DNA from: Gammaproteobacteria bacterium
Lineage (GTDB): Bacteria > Pseudomonadota > Gammaproteobacteria > Enterobacterales > Alteromonadaceae
Length of the DNA: 6,195 bases
Reading direction: 5' to 3'
Assembly (NCBI GenBank): GCA_027484495.1
Contig: JAIXSW010000043.1
Coordinates: 1 to 6,195, forward strand
Part shown: piece by piece, positions 1 to 4,568 of the stretch
Numbering within the stretch: the first letter of the stretch is position 1
Layout of the letters: the number at the start of each line of letters is the position of its first letter
Position numbers and translations under genes: made by a program
Notes under the pieces: generated by a model
Database searches by the model: none
What the model was told of the DNA's origin: nothing
The model's input: the letters and a program-made list of their open reading frames with translations, nothing else

Positions 1-45
1 GATGAACACCGGCAGGGGCCAGAGCGCCTGCCGTTAGGGGATTAA
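1..45 (+). CDS. Possible 3' end of an upstream gene (partial)
   Basis: Frame 1 is open from the first base to a TAA at 43-45 and would encode the last 14 residues of a protein (DEHRQGPERLPLGD). Nothing in so short a tail identifies a family. The two other forward frames close earlier (TGA at 3-5, TAG at 35-37), so the upstream gene could equally end there, or there may be no gene. If it ends at 45 it lies 2 bases before a GTG, or 23 bases before the ATG, that could start the next gene, which would fit an operon. The pathway logic of the cluster would place a PLP-dependent glucosaminate dehydratase/deaminase or a regulator upstream, but the sequence does not show this. Confidence 0.3.
   Translation, partial: DEHRQGPERLPLGD
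10..33. repeat. Small inverted repeat (possible hairpin)
   Basis: CGGCAGG at 10-16 is the exact reverse complement of CCTGCCG at 27-33, leaving a 10-nt loop. It lies just before the first complete gene. No T-run follows, so it is not a convincing intrinsic terminator. It may be part of upstream coding sequence, an mRNA hairpin between genes, or chance in GC-rich DNA. Confidence 0.35.
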
Positions 46-64
46 CAGTGCAACATGCCGGGAG
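36..64 (+). promoter_or_regulatory. Two candidate ribosome binding sites that decide the deacylase start
   Basis: AGGGG at 36-40 stands 7 nt before a GTG at 48. GGGAG at 60-64 stands only 4 nt before an ATG at 69. The first has better spacing, the second has the better start codon. ATG at 69 gives an N-terminus that begins directly with the usual first beta strand of the family (FDLLIRG), and it puts the metal ligands within one residue of the Alcaligenes faecalis D-aminoacylase numbering. For these reasons ATG 69 is preferred, but the choice is not settled. Confidence 0.5.
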
Positions 65-68
65 CGAC

Positions 69-1538
69 ATGCCGTATCAATTTGATCTGCTGATCCGTGG
101 CGCCATGCTGCTCGATGGCAGTGGCCGGCCGGGCTGGCTGGCCGATTTGGCCGTAGCGGCCGGTAAAATCGCCGCCATTGGCGATTTATCAGCAGCTGAC
201 GTGCGGGCCGTCACAGTGCTGGATGCGCACGGGCTGGTGCTGGCGCCGGGCTTTATTGATGTACATACCCATGACGATCTGGAAGTGCTGCGCAACCCAC
301 AGCTGCTGGCCAAACTGAGTCAGGGCGTCACCACAGTGATCACCGGCAACTGTGGCATCAGTGCCGCGCCGGTGACGCTGCGCTCCACCACAGTGCCCGA
401 TCCGATGAATCTGCTTGGTCAAAGTGCAGATTTTTGTTACCCGGCTTTTGCCGACTATGCCGCTGCTGTTGATGCGGCGCAGCCGGCGGTGAATGTGGCG
501 GCGTTAGTCGGCCATACGGCACTCAGAGCCAGCACTATGGATCGGCTTGACCGGGCGGCCACGTCTGCCGAAATCAGCCAGATGCGCGCAATGCTGGAAG
601 CGGCGCTGGCGCAAGGCGCTTTGGGATTAAGTTCCGGCCTGGCCTATCACAACGCCAGCCGTGCGCCGGCGGCGGAATTATTGGCATTGGCGGCGCCGCT
701 CTCGGCTGCCGGTGCGATCTATACCACGCATTTACGCACGGAATTTGACGGCATTCTTGACGCGCTGACCGAAGCGGCCGATTTGGGCGAAGCGCTGAAA
801 GTGCCGGTGGTAGTGTCGCATTTAAAATGCGCCGGTGTGGCAAATTGGGGCCGTTCAGCCGAAGTACTCGACTTTTTCGCCGCCAGACGGCAACAGCAAG
901 CATTGAGCTGCGATTGTTATCCGTATTCGGCCAGTTCCAGCACATTAGATTTGGCGCAGGTCACCGGCGATTTCGATATTTTCATTACCTGGTCTGAGCC
1001 TGAGCCAACGATGGCCGGGCGTTTATTGGCGGAGATCGCCGCCGATTGGCACTGCAGCCTGTCGGAAGCCGCAGCCCGGTTAATGCCGGCCGGTGCTGTG
1101 TACCACGGCATGAATGAAGCCGACGTGCAGCGTTTTCTGCAGGCGCCTTACAGCATGGTGGGCTCCGATGGTTTGCCTTGTGATCCGCAGCCGCATCCGC
1201 GGCTGTGGGGCGCTTTCCCGCGCGTGCTGGGCCATTATTGCCGCGATCTGCAACTGTTTGGCCTGCCTGAAGCTGTGCATAAAATGACAGCGTTGTCAGC
1301 TACAAATTTTAATCTGGCCGGCCGTGGTTTGCTGCAAGAAGGTTATCAGGCGGACCTGGTGTTATTTGACCCGGCGCTGGTGCGTGACACCGCGACTTTC
1401 ACCAGCCCGGTGGCCTGTGCCGCCGGTATTGCTGCGGTCTGGGTCAATGGCGTGCTCAGTTATCAGCAGGGGGCGGCGACCGGTGTTCGGGCCGGCCGTT
1501 TCCTGCCGCGTTTATCTTCCAACAATATACAGGAGTAA
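69..1538 (+). CDS. D-aminoacylase-family N-deacylase (N-acyl-D-amino-acid deacylase; likely N-acetylglucosaminate deacetylase)
   Basis: Predicted cytosolic zinc amidohydrolase that cleaves the acyl group from an N-acyl-D-amino acid. From ATG 69 it has 489 residues, close to the roughly 480 of A. faecalis D-aminoacylase; a GTG at 48 would add 7 residues. Visible motifs: PGFIDVHTHDD (metal ligands H66, H68), GNCGIS (C95, the bridging cysteine typical of this subgroup), TTHLR (H221), SHLK (H251, K253), CYPY (Y284) and SDGLPCDPQPHPRLWG (D367, R378). These align with A. faecalis H67, H69, C96, H220, H250, K252, Y283, D366 and R377 as I recall them; K252, Y283 and R377 contact the substrate carboxylate. 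There is no signal peptide. The stop is 5 bp before the RidA gene. Because it lies with KDG kinase and GH20 hexosaminidase, I infer N-acetylglucosaminate as the substrate. An ordinary N-acyl-D-amino acid remains possible. The family call is firm; the substrate is not. Confidence 0.93.
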   Translation: MPYQFDLLIRGAMLLDGSGRPGWLADLAVAAGKIAAIGDLSAADVRAVTVLDAHGLVLAPGFIDVHTHDDLEVLRNPQLLAKLSQGVTTVITGNCGISAAPVTLRSTTVPDPMNLLGQSADFCYPAFADYAAAVDAAQPAVNVAALVGHTALRASTMDRLDRAATSAEISQMRAMLEAALAQGALGLSSGLAYHNASRAPAAELLALAAPLSAAGAIYTTHLRTEFDGILDALTEAADLGEALKVPVVVSHLKCAGVANWGRSAEVLDFFAARRQQQALSCDCYPYSASSSTLDLAQVTGDFDIFITWSEPEPTMAGRLLAEIAADWHCSLSEAAARLMPAGAVYHGMNEADVQRFLQAPYSMVGSDGLPCDPQPHPRLWGAFPRVLGHYCRDLQLFGLPEAVHKMTALSATNFNLAGRGLLQEGYQADLVLFDPALVRDTATFTSPVACAAGIAAVWVNGVLSYQQGAATGVRAGRFLPRLSSNNIQE

Positions 1539-1543
1539 TACCC

Positions 1544-1927
1544 ATGATCCGCAGATTTGGCGCTGAAGGCGGCACCGGCACCGGTGGTCAGTTTTTACCT
1601 TTTTCCCGCGCGGTGGAAGCCGGCGGCTGGTTGTATGTGTCTGGCCAGACGCCGATGAAAGATGGCGAAGTGGTTGAAGGCGGCATTGTTGAACAGTCGC
1701 GGCTGGCGATCCAGAACTGTCTCGACATCATGCAGGAAGCCGGTTACGGCCTGGAACATGTGGTGCACGTCACTGTGGTACTGACCGATCCGCGTTATTT
1801 CGGCTCCTTTAATAAAGTGTTCCGCGAAGTGTTTGGCGCGCATCCACCGGCCCGCATCTGCGCTGTGGCCGATCTGGTGGTGGACTGCAAAGTCGAAGTC
1901 GACGTCACCTGCTACAAAGGCAGCTGA
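1544..1927 (+). CDS. RidA/YjgF/UK114-family enamine/imine deaminase
   Basis: A 127-residue single-domain Rid protein, the normal family length. Rid enzymes hydrolyse reactive enamine/imine intermediates released by PLP enzymes to ketoacid plus ammonia, and act as cytosolic trimers. The fold signature is clear: LYVSGQTP near residues 30-37, the long helix from about 48 to 66, and PPAR followed by VEVDVTCY near the C-terminus. R104 corresponds to the catalytic Arg105 of E. coli RidA, and E118 to Glu120. The loop between R104 and the VAxL segment looks one residue shorter than in E. coli RidA, suggesting a non-archetypal subfamily. Start ATG 1544 has AGGAG at 1531-1535, 8 nt upstream, inside the end of the previous gene, so the two are probably translated together. 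I infer that it assists a PLP-dependent glucosaminate deaminase. A general housekeeping RidA is less likely given the operon position. Confidence 0.93.
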   Translation: MIRRFGAEGGTGTGGQFLPFSRAVEAGGWLYVSGQTPMKDGEVVEGGIVEQSRLAIQNCLDIMQEAGYGLEHVVHVTVVLTDPRYFGSFNKVFREVFGAHPPARICAVADLVVDCKVEVDVTCYKGS

Positions 1928-2022
1928 TCCGGCATTAAATAAGGCGACCGCATGAAACAAGACGGCCACAGAGCCGTCAGCGTGATAGCCGCAAGACAGC
2001 GTTAGACAGGGACTGAAATTTT
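1928..2022 (+). other. Longest intergenic gap of the cluster: hairpin plus mini-ORF
   Basis: These 95 bp separate the RidA and symporter genes, whereas the other complete junctions are 5 bp, or overlaps of 1 and 11 bp. A 17-codon ORF (ATG 1952, TAG 2003-2005; MKQDGHRAVSVIAARQR) has only a weak AAGG-type site upstream and no recognisable product. The symporter's likely ribosome binding site, AGGGA at 2008-2012, lies at the end, 10 nt before its ATG. I see no convincing -35/-10 promoter pair and no terminator. Confidence 0.5.
1961..1978. repeat. Perfect 6-bp inverted repeat / stem-loop
   Basis: GACGGC at 1961-1966 and GCCGTC at 1973-1978 are exact reverse complements with a 6-nt loop (CACAGA). 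The stem is 5/6 G:C. No T-tract follows, so it is not a standard terminator. It could be an mRNA-stabilising or processing hairpin that sets enzyme versus transporter expression, or a dyad operator. Chance occurrence is also plausible at this GC content. Confidence 0.4.
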
Positions 2023-3576
2023 ATGCAACAAACAATACAACAAACAGAGCAGCAATGGCTGTTTCTGGCGGGTTTTGCCGTCTATCTGCTGGCGATGATT
2101 GCGCTCGGCTGGTGGGTGTCGCGTCGCCAGCACGGCGATGCACAGCAAAGTGGCGAAGACTTTTTACTCGGTGGCCGTGCGCTGCCGTTCTGGCTGATGC
2201 TCGGTACGACGGTTGCGACCATGGTCGGCACCGGTTCGTCGATGGGCGCGGTCGGCTATGCCTATCAGCATGGCTGGGGTGGCGTGTTATATGGCCTCGG
2301 CGGTGGCATCGGCATTCTATTGCTGGCCTGGTGGTTCGCGCCGCTGCGCCGTTTTAATTTTCTGACGATGGCGGAAGAGCTGAGTTATTACACCGGCGCC
2401 GATAAGCAGGTGCGTCATGTGGTCGGCGTGTTGATTTTTATTGCCTGCATCGGCTGGCTCGGCGCGCATATTCTCGGCGGCAGTATGTATCTGGCCTGGT
2501 TAACCGGCCTGAGCCTGACCGAAAGTAAGTTATTGATTGCCGCTGGTTTTGCTATTTATGTGGTGATTGGCGGATATACCGCCGTGGTCTGGACCGACGC
2601 GGTACAGGCGATCATTTTATTTGTTGGTTTTGTACTGATGGCCGGGTTTGCGCTGGTGGCGGTCGGTGGGTTTGATGCGATCCAGGCCGAGGCCAGTGCG
2701 CTGGCGGCGCGCCAGAGCGCCGAGCAGGCCAGTAGCTGGTTACCTGGCTTATCACTGGCAGTCGCGGTGGCAGTTGGCGTATTGGCCACCCCGAGTTTTC
2801 GCCAGCGCATTTACTCCGGCAAAGATGTCGGCGCGATCCGTAAATCCTTTGTCTGGTCCGGCGTGCTGTATTTGTTTTTCTCGCTGATCCCGGCGGTACT
2901 GGGCCTCGCAGCGCTACAACTGGCGCCGGCGCTGGACAACCCGTCTTATGCTTTCCCGTTTCTGGCACTGAATACCTTGCCGTTGGCGCTTGGTGTGTTG
3001 GTACTGCTGGCCGGTATTTCGGCGACCTTATCCAGCGCCAGTTCTGATGCCATTGCCGGTGTGTCGGTGCTGGTTGGTGATTTGTATAAAGTGGTGTTTG
3101 GCCGCTTGCCGGCGCCAAAGCAGGTGGTGTTGTTGTCACGGCTGGGGCTGGTGGCTGTCGTCGCGCTGGCGCTTGGTTTTGCGCTGCTGGCCGACAATAT
3201 CATCGGCTATATCACGACGATGGTCGGCATGGTGTTATCAGGTTTATTTGCCGTGGCGGTCTTGGGCCTGCGCTGGACCCGGTTGAATAAAACCGGCGCG
3301 CTGGCGGCGCTGATCACGGCGCCGCTGGTGTCGTTGCTGGTATTGTGGTGGCCGGGCGCACAGGCGTTCTGGGGCAATCCGGTGATCCCGGCAACGCTGC
3401 TGAGCATGCTGGCCGCTATTGTCGGCAGTCTGTTGACTAAACCTGTCGCAGTCAGCCGGAGTGAAGCGCTGGCGCTGCTGGCGGCCGGCCGGGTGACCGA
3501 TCAAACAGCGACTGCACTGGCAACCAGCGCCAGCGAGGCGCCATTGCCGTCCACCACTCAGGCGGAGGCGCGCTGA
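2023..3576 (+). CDS. Sodium:solute symporter (SSS family), probable N-acetylglucosaminate/amino-sugar acid importer
   Basis: A 517-residue inner-membrane Na+-coupled transporter with about 13 predicted membrane segments, the usual SSS number and length. The first is at residues 14-33. The family pattern GEDFLLGGRALPFW at 44-57 runs into TTVATMVGTGSSMG at 62-75. GGYTAVVWTDAVQ at 183-195 is the classic SSS signature. GISATLSSASSD at 331-342 is the broken helix whose Ser/Thr residues help form the Na2 site in PutP and vSGLT. Residues past about 473 form a hydrophilic Ala/Ser/Thr-rich tail. The ATG at 2023 follows AGGGA with 10-nt spacing. The stop TGA shares one base with the next gene's ATG, implying translational coupling to the kinase. 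The substrate is inferred only from context: import of the GH20 product that the deacylase and kinase then use. A D-amino-acid or plain sugar-acid substrate cannot be excluded. Confidence 0.93.
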   Translation: MQQTIQQTEQQWLFLAGFAVYLLAMIALGWWVSRRQHGDAQQSGEDFLLGGRALPFWLMLGTTVATMVGTGSSMGAVGYAYQHGWGGVLYGLGGGIGILLLAWWFAPLRRFNFLTMAEELSYYTGADKQVRHVVGVLIFIACIGWLGAHILGGSMYLAWLTGLSLTESKLLIAAGFAIYVVIGGYTAVVWTDAVQAIILFVGFVLMAGFALVAVGGFDAIQAEASALAARQSAEQASSWLPGLSLAVAVAVGVLATPSFRQRIYSGKDVGAIRKSFVWSGVLYLFFSLIPAVLGLAALQLAPALDNPSYAFPFLALNTLPLALGVLVLLAGISATLSSASSDAIAGVSVLVGDLYKVVFGRLPAPKQVVLLSRLGLVAVVALALGFALLADNIIGYITTMVGMVLSGLFAVAVLGLRWTRLNKTGALAALITAPLVSLLVLWWPGAQAFWGNPVIPATLLSMLAAIVGSLLTKPVAVSRSEALALLAAGRVTDQTATALATSASEAPLPSTTQAEAR

Positions 3577-4568
3577 TGCGGATCGGTTTTTTTGGTGAGG
3601 TGATGCGCGAACACCGGGCTGATGGTCTGGGTTATGGTTTTGGCGGCGATACGCTGAATACCGCGTTGTATTTACACCGGCTCAGTCGCCAAACCGGCAC
3701 TGATGTGGACGTGCAGTATTTCACCATGCTGGGGCAGGACGACATGAGCGAGCAGCTGGCCGCAACGCTGGCGGCGGAAGGGCTGGCGCTGCGGGCTGGC
3801 CGTCATCCGGATAAAACCATCGGTCAGTATTGGATTGATATCGATGCGGCCGGCGAGCGCAGTTTCCGTTATCAACGTGACGACAGCGCGGCACGGCAGT
3901 ACTTTTGCCCCGCTTTTGGCACTTCCTATGGCAGAACAACGACTGATTTGGAACAGGCGCTGGCGGACGGCAGCCTGGACGTGCTGTATCTCAGCGGTAT
4001 TAGCCTCGCGATCCTTGCCGAGTCTGACCGGATGCGACTCTACAGCGCTGTGGCGGGCTTTGTCCGTCGCGGTGGCAGACTGATTTTTGACAATAATTTC
4101 CGGCCATTGTTGTGGGCCAATACCACGGCATCGCGCTGGCAACAATTGCTGTTACCGCTGTGTGACCTGGCGCTGCTGACTGACAGTGACGAGCGGTTGA
4201 TCTGGCAAAAACCCAGCGCCGGTGCTGCCGCTTTAGTCGATGCTTCGCTACAGGCCGGCGTGAGTACTGTCGTGCTGAAATGCGGTCCGGCACCGTGCTG
4301 GGTAGGGCAGGGTGCCAGCAGATTGCAGATACCTGCCCAACAGGTGCCACAAGTCGTGGACAGCAGTGGGGCCGGCGATGCGTTTGCTGCCGGTTTTTTA
4401 GCGCGTTTTTTAACTGCACCTGCTGCAATGACGGATGCCGCGCTGGCTGATGCGGCGCGAGCCGGACATCAGTTAGCCGCGGCGGTGGTGCAGCAACATG
4501 GCGCGATTATTAGTCCGGCATTGATGCCATTGTTGTCGCTGAAAATGGAGGGTCCCGATGCGGTTTAA
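3576..4568 (+). CDS. kdgK: PfkB-family sugar kinase, probable 2-keto-3-deoxygluconate (KDG) kinase
   Basis: A 330-residue ribokinase/PfkB-fold enzyme that I assign to ATP-dependent KDG to KDPG phosphorylation, feeding the Entner-Doudoroff aldolase. Segments matching E. coli KdgK as I remember it: GFGGDTLNTALY at 21-32, GERSFRYQR at 93-101, YLSGISLAIL at 138-147, FDNNFRPLLW at 171-180, LTDSDE at 201-206, and the PfkB C-terminal signature DSSGAGDAFAAG at 262-273, with D268 as catalytic base and GAG forming the anion hole. RGAII in E. coli corresponds to HGAII at 308-312. GGAGG at 3564-3568 lies 7 nt before the ATG, inside the symporter gene, and the start overlaps its stop as ATGA-like TGATG. 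The KDG kinase assignment is much better supported than fructokinase, ribokinase or N-acetylglucosamine kinase. Next to a chitin-type GH20 it suggests that KDG is formed from glucosaminate rather than from pectin or alginate. Confidence 0.88.
   Translation: MRIGFFGEVMREHRADGLGYGFGGDTLNTALYLHRLSRQTGTDVDVQYFTMLGQDDMSEQLAATLAAEGLALRAGRHPDKTIGQYWIDIDAAGERSFRYQRDDSAARQYFCPAFGTSYGRTTTDLEQALADGSLDVLYLSGISLAILAESDRMRLYSAVAGFVRRGGRLIFDNNFRPLLWANTTASRWQQLLLPLCDLALLTDSDERLIWQKPSAGAAALVDASLQAGVSTVVLKCGPAPCWVGQGASRLQIPAQQVPQVVDSSGAGDAFAAGFLARFLTAPAAMTDAALADAARAGHQLAAAVVQQHGAIISPALMPLLSLKMEGPDAV
4547..4552 (+). promoter_or_regulatory. Ribosome binding site of the GH20 gene inside the kinase gene
   Basis: GGAGGG at 4547-4552 ends 5 nt before ATG 4558. 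It fixes the start at the ATG that overlaps the last 11 bases of the kinase gene and places a complete signal peptide at the N-terminus. The next in-frame ATG codons (4645 and 4657) lie beyond the signal peptide and would remove it. Confidence 0.75.

Noticed and set aside
1930..1945. Possible -10 box (TTAAAT) for an internal symporter promoter
   Set aside because: No acceptable -35 hexamer was seen at 16-18 bp upstream; a single AT-rich hexamer is weak evidence.
1961..1978. Intergenic inverted repeat as an intrinsic terminator after the RidA gene
   Set aside because: The stem is only 6 bp and is followed by AGCGTGATAG rather than a T-run, so a terminator call is not supported.
2612..3139. 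Long reverse-strand open frame (175 codons) inside the symporter gene
   Set aside because: Its product is Pro/Arg/Thr-rich with no domain, it lies wholly opposite a clear SSS gene, and long antisense frames are expected in GC-rich coding DNA.
3672..4428. Overlapping reverse-strand open frames (about 157 and 142 codons) opposite the kinase
   Set aside because: Low-complexity products with no family signature, fully covered by a convincing KDG kinase reading frame on the + strand.
3576..4568. Kinase as an N-acetylglucosamine kinase or fructokinase
   Set aside because: GFGGDTLNTALY, YLSGISLAIL and DNNFRP match KDG kinase much more closely; GlcNAc kinases of the ROK/NagK type have a different fold and motifs.
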